From Natronorubrum tibetense GA33 (lineage in GTDB: Archaea > Halobacteriota > Halobacteria > Halobacteriales > Natrialbaceae), in contig NZ_KB913017.1 in NCBI RefSeq assembly GCF_000383975.1, forward strand, positions 3,262,265 to 3,326,264: a stretch of 64,000 bases of DNA, written 5' to 3'. The number at the start of each line of letters is the position of its first letter. The stretch's first letter is position 1. Positions 26,240-33,175 of the stretch are shown here, piece after piece. Under the pieces are notes generated by a model. The model ran no database searches. It worked only from the letters and a program-made list of their open reading frames with translations, and was not told the origin of the DNA. The translations under genes and the position numbers were made by a program.

Positions 26240-27076
26240 TCACCACCCACCCCCAAGACCATCGCCACGACCCGCACCACTCCGCGGGTCGAAGCGCCGA
26301 CAATACTCCTCAACGTACTGCAGCGCCGTCGACCACGACCGGATGCGCCGCAGTTGCGCATCCAACACCCGCCAGCGCCGCCCGCCATCCACATCGAACG
26401 GGTGCACCAGCAGGCGCGCCCACACGTCAGCAAAGCACCGCGCCGGCCCATCACCAAGCCGCGCCGCCGGGCGATCACCCGGCTCGCTAGTTATGCACAG
26501 TTGCATTTCGGGTGTCGAAAGCACCGTCCGGTGTGGCGTCACCGGCCCGTCCGGGTCCTCGACCGTCAGGAACAACTCTTCAAACCCGACGCCTGCACGA
26601 TAGTTGTCGAGCAGCGCCGCCGCCAGTAGCGTATGGTATTTCAGCGACGTATACGGGTAGTACAGCGACTCGTTGAACAGCGCCGCCACATCGAACGACA
26701 GCCACGCCTCGTGCATCGCCACCGGATCCTCAACGCTCACTACATCCCGAACGGCCGCGCCACGACCATCCGCACCCAGCGAGCCTGTCATCACCACGTC
26801 GCCGGTCAGCAGCGACACCCGAGACGGAGACGCGTGGGCATCTACCGTCTGCTCAGGCTCCCCGTGTGGACGGCTTAGCAACGCGGCATCTCGATCCGCA
26901 CCCAACGGCACCGTCTCGTTCACCCGCACGCCAGCAACCCGCTCACGAGCCGCCGCATGCGACCGGCCACGCAGCTTATGCACATCGTGGCGATACACCG
27001 CAAGCATCGGATCCACGTCCGTCACAGCCCCACTGTCAGCCGACTCACGACCAGCGCCTGTCGCCGACGAATCAGT
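26240..27076 (-). CDS. Uncharacterised protein of the Csf-like operon, 278 residues
   Basis: The ATG at 27076 overlaps the stop of the acidic gene (ATGA). The frame is open further upstream but there encodes an improbable Met/Arg-rich leader. The N-terminal 60 residues are disordered. A strand- and helix-rich core follows (VSLLTGDVVMTGSLG, AWLSFDVAALFNESLYYPYT, LKYHTLLAAALLDNY, TPEMQLCITSEPGD). The position between the Cas7-like and RAMP genes is that of a Cas5 or large-subunit gene in a CRISPR effector operon, but I cannot see a glycine-rich RAMP loop. The C-terminal end (SGAGRGDGLGGGW) looks unnatural and supports a premature stop before the next frame. Confidence 0.5.
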   Translation of the reverse strand, partial: TDSSATGAGRESADSGAVTDVDPMLAVYRHDVHKLRGRSHAAARERVAGVRVNETVPLGADRDAALLSRPHGEPEQTVDAHASPSRVSLLTGDVVMTGSLGADGRGAAVRDVVSVEDPVAMHEAWLSFDVAALFNESLYYPYTSLKYHTLLAAALLDNYRAGVGFEELFLTVEDPDGPVTPHRTVLSTPEMQLCITSEPGDRPAARLGDGPARCFADVWARLLVHPFDVDGGRRWRVLDAQLRRIRSWSTALQYVEEYCRRFDPRSGAGRGDGLGGGW

Positions 27077-27410
27077 CATCGCCACCACCACCACTCCCGT
27101 CGGCGTCCGACGCGTCCACATCGTCATCATCACCAGCATCAGCACCATCGCCCACACCAGCCCGGCTCTGTACCGACTGCAGCTCCGACGACACCGGCTG
27201 AACCTCATTCAACCCACCCAGATCCATCTCCGGGGCGTCACCGTGCGCTTGCTCCTCAGCAGCATCCGCAGACGCATCCGTCTCGCGCTCCTCGTGTTGT
27301 ACCGACCGGAGCGACGTCGAGACCGGGTGAACTGCATCAAGATCCTCGTCCTGTTCGCCGTCGTCATCCTCACCGTCAGGCCTGCCCGCCTCGTCATTCG
27401 AGTCCGTCAT
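27072..27410 (-). CDS. Small acidic protein with a duplicated motif, 112 residues
   Basis: ATG at 27410, preceded by a perfect GGAGGTGA (27417-27424) six bases upstream and overlapping the end of the Cas7-like gene by 4 bases. The protein is highly acidic and probably disordered, ending in Asp and Gly runs. Two copies of V-[HQ]-P-V-S-[ST]-x-L-[RQ]-S-V-Q stand out (VHPVSTSLRSVQ and VQPVSSELQSVQ, about 40 residues apart). The spacing between conserved copies in a disordered chain suggests two docking sites for a repeated partner such as Cas7 subunits. It might stand in for a small (Cas11-like) subunit by position. That is a guess. Confidence 0.6.
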   Translation of the reverse strand: MTDSNDEAGRPDGEDDDGEQDEDLDAVHPVSTSLRSVQHEERETDASADAAEEQAHGDAPEMDLGGLNEVQPVSSELQSVQSRAGVGDGADAGDDDDVDASDADGSGGGGDD

Positions 27411-28381
27411 GCCGACTCACCTCCCGACCCATCGCCAGGCATCGGCAAATCACCATCACGAGCAGCCGTCCGCGCTTGCAACGCCCGAACGAACTCTGCA
27501 CGACACTGCTCACGCCAGACATCGTCTTTCGTGTCCATCCCGCTCGTCGCATCCTGCGCACGATTGTAGACGCGTCGGAGTTCCGAATCAGTATACAGCG
27601 GGTTCACCACTTCAGCATCGACGATGCCAGCCCCGAAGTTCCGAGCGCCGCCGAGTTGCATGTCGTACTCAGCGCTGTGGGCATCCAGATAATCAACCGC
27701 TTCGACGAGCAGACCCACGTATTCAGGTTTCAACTCACGGAGCGTGAGCCGCCACGTTCCAACTAGGTTCCCGACGACGTCGCGTTCAGCTTTCCGTAGC
27801 GGTTGGCCTTCATCCTCAGCATTCCGCGAGCGCACCTGCGTATTCAACTGGCGATAGTGAGCTTCGGCCTCGCCCTTCGTCACATCCACTTGTCTACGGA
27901 TGGGTGAGAACCGGATTGGGTGGCGAATCACCCTGCCAGCGCGGTCGCCGAAGCCACCGAACAAGTCGTGAATGACACAGCCCGCGTCATCGTCTTCGAC
28001 GCACGAGCCTTTCTCGTGATAGCCATTATCCAGATCGCGCTCGTACACGTCCGCGAGCATGTAGTCGCCATCGGCGTTGCCCGGATGGCACGCCGTCACG
28101 CCCGCCGCCTGGACAACTCGTTCACAGCCATGGCGCAGCCAGCCCGACAACGTGAACGGGGAGATCTGACCGGCAATCTGGTTTTGTGGGTCGTCTGCTT
28201 CGTATCGGTCAGCTGAGGCATGGTGTCGATCCGTGACGATCCCATCGCCCGGTGCGAGTAAGTTGATGTCGAGGCCGACGTACAAATCCGGGAACGCCGT
28301 CTCGTCGACGGGACGTGGGAGGTCGAAATCGATCTCGAGGTGTGAGGTCTCGAAGGCCTGCGTGTCTTGCCCTCCGTGCAT
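27407..28381 (-). CDS. Csf2/Cas7-like RAMP backbone protein, 324 residues
   Basis: ATG at 28381, directly after the Csf1-like stop. The features are those of a Cas7-type backbone. An early strand GLDINLLAPGDGI is followed by a helix motif (PFTLSGWLRHGCERV, about residues 77-91), as in RAMP proteins that open with a G-x-LR-H helix. A Cys/His-containing loop (ACHPG) comes next, and then IHDLFGGFGDRAGRV. The glycine-rich segment LGGARNFGAGIVDAEVV (about 244-260) is the RAMP G-loop. Cas7 proteins coat the guide RNA. The combination with a zinc-finger Csf1-like gene points to type IV, where Csf2 fills this role. Alternatives are an unassigned class 1 variant. Confidence 0.65.
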   Translation of the reverse strand: MHGGQDTQAFETSHLEIDFDLPRPVDETAFPDLYVGLDINLLAPGDGIVTDRHHASADRYEADDPQNQIAGQISPFTLSGWLRHGCERVVQAAGVTACHPGNADGDYMLADVYERDLDNGYHEKGSCVEDDDAGCVIHDLFGGFGDRAGRVIRHPIRFSPIRRQVDVTKGEAEAHYRQLNTQVRSRNAEDEGQPLRKAERDVVGNLVGTWRLTLRELKPEYVGLLVEAVDYLDAHSAEYDMQLGGARNFGAGIVDAEVVNPLYTDSELRRVYNRAQDATSGMDTKDDVWREQCRAEFVRALQARTAARDGDLPMPGDGSGGESA

Positions 28382-28383
28382 CG

Positions 28384-28983
28384 TTACTGCACCTCTCCCC
28401 GACGGCCGCCGTCAAGAGCGTGTGGAGTAGTGGTTTCGGCCGTTTCGTTATCCTTCGAATCTGGTTCGGGTTTGGATGTGCTATCGAGGTTCGCGTTGTC
28501 GGCCCGCACCACCGGCCGCTGCCAGGGTTTGCGCGCCGATTCGCAGTCTGCAGCAACGTATGTGTCGCTACGCGCTATGGGTTTGCGAAACCACGTGCTT
28601 CCGGGCAGTGGGTGCACCGTAGTCGCATCTGGTGGGCTCACCGCGCGCGGCTGTGGCGCAAGTAGTACTGGCCACGAGGACTGGGTCACAGGGTCACTGC
28701 ACGTGCCAATGCGGCCATCCAACACGAGCTCGCGCACGCCGAGCGTAAAGAACTCCGATGGTTCGTGCCGGCAGTCAATGCATTTCACGTGCCCGATCTT
28801 GAAGGCCGGTTGTTCGGCCGGCCGGAAGGCGAACACGACGATCGGTGCGCCTTCCCGCAGTTTTTCGCCGCAGACTTCACAAACCGCGGCCCCTTCCCCG
28901 AGCGAAATATTATTTATTTGATGTATATCTTCAATTAGATTCTTGTCGCTACCTTCTTGTGCTTGCGTTTTTGATTCTTTCAT
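28384..28983 (-). CDS. Csf1-like zinc-finger protein, 199 residues
   Basis: The start is taken at an ATG at 28983 (MKESKTQAQEG). A zinc site is formed by CEVCG (about residues 36-40) and CIDC (about 69-72), with the intervening FKIGHVKC typical of Csf1, the zinc-binding Cas8-like subunit of type IV effectors. After it comes a strand/helix region (FTLGVRELVLDGRIGTC) and a long, probably disordered acidic tail. It is the first gene of the operon and is read away from the winged-helix gene on the other side of a palindrome. In type IV complexes Csf1 caps the 5' end of the guide RNA. The assignment rests on the zinc pattern, order and size, not on alignment. Confidence 0.6.
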   Translation of the reverse strand: MKESKTQAQEGSDKNLIEDIHQINNISLGEGAAVCEVCGEKLREGAPIVVFAFRPAEQPAFKIGHVKCIDCRHEPSEFFTLGVRELVLDGRIGTCSDPVTQSSWPVLLAPQPRAVSPPDATTVHPLPGSTWFRKPIARSDTYVAADCESARKPWQRPVVRADNANLDSTSKPEPDSKDNETAETTTPHALDGGRRGEVQ

Positions 28984-29010
28984 GGGTTCTTGACCGATGT
29001 TTGGAACCCG

Positions 29011-29034
29011 GCCTGGGTGGTGCAACACCCGGGC
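29011..29034. promoter_or_regulatory. 24-bp operator-like palindrome in the Csf1 leader
   Basis: An imperfect dyad is centred between 29022 and 29023 on TGCA. Of 12 pairs, 10 are Watson-Crick, one is G-T (29014/29031) and one is mismatched (29020/29025). The half-site is GCCTGGGTG and the other arm CACCCGGGC. A minus-strand TATA-like TAAAAT sits immediately upstream (29035-29040), so the dyad would cover the transcription start of the Csf1-like operon. A repressor bound here would block it; the adjacent winged-helix protein is the natural candidate. Confidence 0.55.
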
Positions 29035-29123
29035 ATTTTACTGATCAATGCCCAGTAGCCGAGTTCATACCCATTAGTCATACAGCCAATGGTATAAACC
29101 TTTGGACGCTCGACTAAAGGATA

Positions 29124-29396
29124 GTGTCCCAGCAGTCATTAGTGGAATGGACTAAATATCCAGATATGGGAGATCGGGATCGTGACGAAAACAGTGGAAA
29201 GTTTACAGAGGAATACCCTCGAGAAGAATTCCTTAAGGCACTTGAGGAACTCGGTGCAACAGGAACGACAGACGTTTCTAGTCACGTGGGATGTGATCGA
29301 AGGACAGCATACCTGAAGTTACAAACCCTTGAAAAGAAGGGCGAAGTCAAGAGTCAAAAGGTCGGGAATGCCTTACTATGGGAGTTAGTTGATTGA
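29124..29396 (+). CDS. Small winged-helix transcriptional regulator, 90 residues
   Basis: A GTG start at 29124 follows a TATA-like TATAAA at about 29092, roughly 32 bases upstream; an ATG at 29166 is an alternative start. Residues about 30-88 form a winged helix: EFLKALEELGATGTTDVSSH, DRRTAYLKLQTLEKKGEV and the wing SQKVGNALLWEL. It is read divergently from the Csf1-like operon, with the dyad in between, so it is likely an autoregulator and operon repressor. Beyond its TGA stop the same frame stays open for 81 coding-like codons, which may be a lost C-terminal domain. Confidence 0.75.
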   Translation: MSQQSLVEWTKYPDMGDRDRDENSGKFTEEYPREEFLKALEELGATGTTDVSSHVGCDRRTAYLKLQTLEKKGEVKSQKVGNALLWELVD

Positions 29397-29582
29397 TCTA
29401 TCGAAGTAATCATCAATCCAATTGAATCAGTAGAAAGATCGAACTCCATCAGTCGGCGTGGTGCCCGCTCTCGCGGCTATTGGGGTCCAGATGACGAACT
29501 TGGTGCACTAATACTGGAGAACTCATCTAAAGTCACTTTTGAGATCGCGCCGGCTACCGAGCGAACACATATCTCGCCGGAG
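29397..29582 (+). other. Coding-like extension in frame after the regulator stop
   Basis: After the TGA at 29394-29396 the regulator frame continues without stop to 29640-29642, encoding for example RGYWGPDDELGALILENSS then KVTFEIAPATERTHISPES. The codon use is gene-like. It could be a C-terminal domain cut off by a nonsense mutation, or an independent decayed gene. There is no start codon near its beginning. The last 60 bases overlap the end of the coiled-coil gene in antisense. Confidence 0.3.
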
Positions 29583-30776
29583 TCACTGACAACTCTGACA
29601 GCCAAACCTTCCTGCAACCATACTGATCGGATTCTCTTCTAAAAGTTGTGAGTTGCAGTTCCCACAGTAGACTTCGTCGGTTACACCAGCACCGATCGCG
29701 TACGGTGCACGGATAGTATCAGTCTGATCACCGTCACTTACAGTAAATTCAATTTCTCCACGCTCGTACGTCACGAGCGTGGACGCAGTGGGATTGGTAT
29801 TCACCTCTATCGCGTGGCGTCGATAGATTTCCTGCTGTTTCTGAGCGAACCCTCGTTCTTTCTCCTGTAGGTGTTCCTCCAGTTCAGCTTCGAGGTCTTC
29901 TTTCTCGGTTTTGAGTTCCTGGCGTTTTTCGAGCGCCTCTACACGTTGTTGCTGTGATTCTGCGCTATCCACGTCCGTAGACAAGGTTTGGAGACGGTTT
30001 GAAAGCGAAGTTATCTCATTGCGATGGTCGTTAATTCGCTGTTCCTGTAGCTGCCGGTACTCTTCAAATTCTGAATCAGCAGCACGAGAGGCCGAGTGAC
30101 GGATTTCGTTGATCTCGTCCTGAACCCCTTCTACAGCGGCTTTCTGTCCCGCAGCGATTGCGTTGGTCACCTTGTTGGAGGCAATCGAAACATCGCTCTC
30201 GTCACTCCCTTCAGTTATTTCGTGACGCCAGCCCGATTTTGGGTTGAAAAACTCGTCAACGAGTATCTCTGTAACTCCTGGGAGTTGATCCTTCGACTCG
30301 ACGTCGATCGTCACGGCTTCTAAGAACTGTGTCTGATACTTGCTAACTGTCTCGACGTCGATTCGGACGAACACGCAGATGGCTGTCCGGTCGTAGTACG
30401 GGCTGAACGTCGCGTCCACGACCTTGATGTCACTCTTTACAATCCACGGAGGATACTGATAGTCGCTATCGGTCATCGAGTCCGTCAGAGCAAGCTGCCC
30501 GACAGTGGCCATCGCTGCCGCTTCATCGAGCAGCTGTTGCGTGAATTCGCTCTCTGGCGTGAGCAGACAAACAGCGTCCTCTTCGTCCTCTTGTGTTTCG
30601 TCGTCTAGAACGATTTCGAACTCGTGGTGGTCGCTGAAATTGATGTCGACGTGGCTGGGCAATTGTACCTGCCATCGGTTTCCGTTTTCGCGGACGGCAG
30701 CACCGAGGTCGTTCAAATATTCTCGGGTAAACGCTTCCAATGCGGATTGCGTTACCGCGTGAGTCACGTCAGTCAT
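29583..30776 (-). CDS. Helicase partner: coiled coil with C-terminal zinc ribbon, 397 residues
   Basis: ATG at 30776, overlapping the stop of the SNF2 gene by 8 bases, so the two are translated together. Residues about 1-190 form a strand-rich region (WQVQLPSHVDINF, YQYPPWIVKSDIKVVDATFS). Residues about 215-320 are a long coiled coil (EFEEYRQLQEQRINDHRNE, then QQRVEALEKRQELKTEKEDL). The end has a zinc ribbon (CGNC, then CQSC). The layout resembles the region that follows the helicase core in RapA/HepA-type SNF2 proteins, here as a separate subunit. It probably mediates target or partner binding for the helicase. Confidence 0.65.
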   Translation of the reverse strand: MTDVTHAVTQSALEAFTREYLNDLGAAVRENGNRWQVQLPSHVDINFSDHHEFEIVLDDETQEDEEDAVCLLTPESEFTQQLLDEAAAMATVGQLALTDSMTDSDYQYPPWIVKSDIKVVDATFSPYYDRTAICVFVRIDVETVSKYQTQFLEAVTIDVESKDQLPGVTEILVDEFFNPKSGWRHEITEGSDESDVSIASNKVTNAIAAGQKAAVEGVQDEINEIRHSASRAADSEFEEYRQLQEQRINDHRNEITSLSNRLQTLSTDVDSAESQQQRVEALEKRQELKTEKEDLEAELEEHLQEKERGFAQKQQEIYRRHAIEVNTNPTASTLVTYERGEIEFTVSDGDQTDTIRAPYAIGAGVTDEVYCGNCNSQLLEENPISMVAGRFGCQSCQ

Positions 30777-32526
30777 CGTCTGCCCCCAGATCGAAGCTTT
30801 CGAAGACGCCGCTGTTGAATTCCTCTACCTTCTGTGAGAGATCCTGTTGCTCCTCGAGGTCGATAGCCATCGAGTCAAAGTCGTTCTCAAGGTCGATCTC
30901 GGAGTCAGCGTTGGTGAGACGTTCGAAGATCTCGTCTTCGAAGCTCTGCCCGGAATCCTCGAGACGAGTAAGAATCGTGCTCAGTTCCCCGACCGTCTGC
31001 TGGAAGAGATCGATCTTGTGGTAGAGCCGTTCCAATACGTATTCCTCGATAGTGCCTTTCAGTCCCATGTTGAAGACGTAGACCTTGCGCTTCTGGCCGA
31101 TCCGGTGAATCCGCCCGATTCGTTGTTCGACCTTCATCGGATTCCACGGTAGGTCGTAGTTCACCATGATATTGCAAAATTGGAGGTTACGACCCTCGTT
31201 CATCGCGTCTGTGGACACGAGGACGCCCCCCTCTTCCCGGAACTGGTTCACGATGTCCTCCTTCTCCTGGCTCGAGTGCCCGCCGTGGAACGCGTGAGTC
31301 GTGTATCCCTGCTCGTCCAGCACTTGGAGGACCTGTCTCTGGGTCGGCCGGAACTGAGTAAACACGATAACGCGTCCCATATCGACGTTCTCACGGACTT
31401 CTTCGACGATATCGAATAGTCGCTCCTGCTTCGTGACCGTGTCAATCGCGTCGATCTTGTCGAGGATGGTTTCGAGTTCGTTCCGGTGAGTCAGCTCGTT
31501 CTGTTCGTCGAGCATTTTGAGAATCGTTTGTTCGAGTGCGGCCGGGCTGCTGACGACCTCCTTCTGGAGTAGCATCAACACCAGCTTCTGGCCGCTGTCT
31601 TGACTATAGGCGCCACGGACATACTTCGTCACTTCGTCGTAGAGTTCCTGCTCCGCCTCGCTCGGCTCGAAGGTGCGCGTGTCGATGATACGGTCTGTAA
31701 AGTCGATGTCCGTGTCCTCACGGCGGTTCCGGATCATTACTTGTCCCAGCCGCTGCTGTAACTCGTTCCGGTTCACCAGTGTCTCCTGATTGCTGTTTAC
31801 GAAGTATTGATGGAACGTGTCCCGACTGCCGAACAATCCGGGCCGGAGCAAGGAGACGATGTTGTAGAGGTCGGTAAGCTCGTTCTGAATGGGAGTCGCT
31901 GTGAGGAAGAACGCGTAATCGTAGGTAAGTTTCTCGATAAGTTCGTAGCGATCGGTCTCCTCGTTTTTTACATAGTGGGCTTCGTCCATGACGAGGACGT
32001 CCCAGTCTCGAGCGAGGACCATGGCCCGGTGTCGGTCGCTCTTCGCGGTGTCGATGCTGGCAATGATGCGATTGTGTGCGTCGAATCCCTGGAACTCATC
32101 GTCGTAGTTGCAGACGAACTCGAGACCGAACTTCTCGAGGAGTTCCCCTTGCCACTGTTTGGCCAGCTGCGCGGGGGTGAGGATCAGCACCGAATCGTCG
32201 GTCTCGCGGTAGTGCATTTCCTTCAGGATCATTCCCACCTCAATCGTCTTTCCGAGGCCGACTTCGTCCGCGAGGAGCGCCTTTCCGTCCATCTCGAAGA
32301 GGGCTCGGTGGGCTGCATCGACTTGGTGTTCGAGGAGTTTGACCTCCTCTTCGTCGACGTGCGTGAGCGATCGAAGTTCTGTGTCCGGCTGCCCCGCAAG
32401 AAGGCGATTTGCCACGACGGTCTGCCGGTGAAAGGGAAAATCAGAGATTCCCGAGGAATAGGAGTCGACAAGATCGTCCGGGTCATCGTGTGTGACCTCG
32501 ATGTCGACGAGGTCATCCTTTTCCAT
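30769..32526 (-). CDS. SNF2-family (HepA-like) ATP-dependent helicase, 585 residues
   Basis: Motifs in order are ALLADEVGLGKTIEVGMIL (Walker A, about residues 82-100), VMDEAHYVKN (DEAH-type motif II), TATPIQN (motif III), VIVFTQFRPTQRQ (motif IV) and QRIGRIHRIGQ (motif VI, near residue 480). It is a double-stranded DNA translocase that could remodel DNA-bound proteins. The chain ends soon after motif VI; the usual C-terminal RapA-like part is in the overlapping next gene. Together with the DUF1156 methylases and the DUF499 ATPase it makes a helicase-methylase-ATPase set, a grouping known from defence islands. Confidence 0.88.
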   Translation of the reverse strand: MEKDDLVDIEVTHDDPDDLVDSYSSGISDFPFHRQTVVANRLLAGQPDTELRSLTHVDEEEVKLLEHQVDAAHRALFEMDGKALLADEVGLGKTIEVGMILKEMHYRETDDSVLILTPAQLAKQWQGELLEKFGLEFVCNYDDEFQGFDAHNRIIASIDTAKSDRHRAMVLARDWDVLVMDEAHYVKNEETDRYELIEKLTYDYAFFLTATPIQNELTDLYNIVSLLRPGLFGSRDTFHQYFVNSNQETLVNRNELQQRLGQVMIRNRREDTDIDFTDRIIDTRTFEPSEAEQELYDEVTKYVRGAYSQDSGQKLVLMLLQKEVVSSPAALEQTILKMLDEQNELTHRNELETILDKIDAIDTVTKQERLFDIVEEVRENVDMGRVIVFTQFRPTQRQVLQVLDEQGYTTHAFHGGHSSQEKEDIVNQFREEGGVLVSTDAMNEGRNLQFCNIMVNYDLPWNPMKVEQRIGRIHRIGQKRKVYVFNMGLKGTIEEYVLERLYHKIDLFQQTVGELSTILTRLEDSGQSFEDEIFERLTNADSEIDLENDFDSMAIDLEEQQDLSQKVEEFNSGVFESFDLGADDD

Positions 32527-32650
32527 AATTCATCGAAACAGGTAGGCCACCAAATAGGTTGTGTAGTGGGATGTGGGGTTCTCTGGGTCTGCTGGTGGGC
32601 CTATTAACATTAGTGCTATACCCCTCCTACCTAAATCGGATACTATCACG

Positions 32651-33175
32651 ATGATGTCGACGATATGGACGACCGCGTCTGGAACCACGGGGACCGTTGA
32701 CGAAACCGTCCCTGTAAAAGAATATTATCAGGGAGCTACCTTCCGTCCTGCCGCAGTTTTGGAAAGCAATCTCAGTGATTACTGTGAGACTAGCCTCTAT
32801 GTCTTGCTTGATGATGGGGGCTATGCGAGAGGGAATGAACCAAGCACTAATCTCCCGAATCAAACTAACGACCAGAATGAAGTCAAAGCTATGTTTCTTG
32901 ATTCCCTCGTAGGGTCGGATATCACGGTGATTTTACTACCATCAAGTAAGTTTGATGCGTACGTTACTCCGAACTGGGATCAACTGGTTAACCGTGCTAA
33001 ACCGGACACAATCTGGTGTATAGGAACGGCGAAGAGTTCTTTGGAGAACATCAACATACAAAAGTTGGAAAATAAAGGGTGCAAAGTCCTTCTCTATGAA
33101 CGAAGTGGAGTTGCTCCTATTGGTACCGAAATTCGAGATCAATTAATAGAGGAAGTCCGGGTCCGAGTTAGTTAG
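32651..33175 (+). CDS. Uncharacterised protein, 174 residues
   Basis: The ATG at 32651 (MMSTIWTTASGTTG) is preferred over upstream starts of unnatural composition. Residues about 95-150 have a Rossmann-like strand/helix pattern (DTIWCIGTAKSSLENINIQK, GCKVLLYERSGVAPIG), which may be a nucleotide- or sugar-binding fold such as TIR/SLOG-like proteins. That is a weak impression. It is plus-strand and stands between the SNF2 and the first DUF1156 gene, both on the other strand; its 3' end overlaps the methylase stop by 4 bases. Function unknown. Confidence 0.5.
   Translation: MMSTIWTTASGTTGTVDETVPVKEYYQGATFRPAAVLESNLSDYCETSLYVLLDDGGYARGNEPSTNLPNQTNDQNEVKAMFLDSLVGSDITVILLPSSKFDAYVTPNWDQLVNRAKPDTIWCIGTAKSSLENINIQKLENKGCKVLLYERSGVAPIGTEIRDQLIEEVRVRVS

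Noticed and set aside
25779-26240. Minus-strand frame with ATG at the TGATG overlap and stop at the RAMP ATG
   Set aside because: The overlaps look like coupling, but the product is rich in Arg, Gly and Cys with out-of-frame character. The other frame (25835-26218) has much better codon use in its second half.
22944-29400. A CRISPR array near the Csf-like genes
   Set aside because: I looked in all gaps of the operon and its flanks for repeats of 24-40 bases with regular spacing and found none. The gaps are too short to hold an array.
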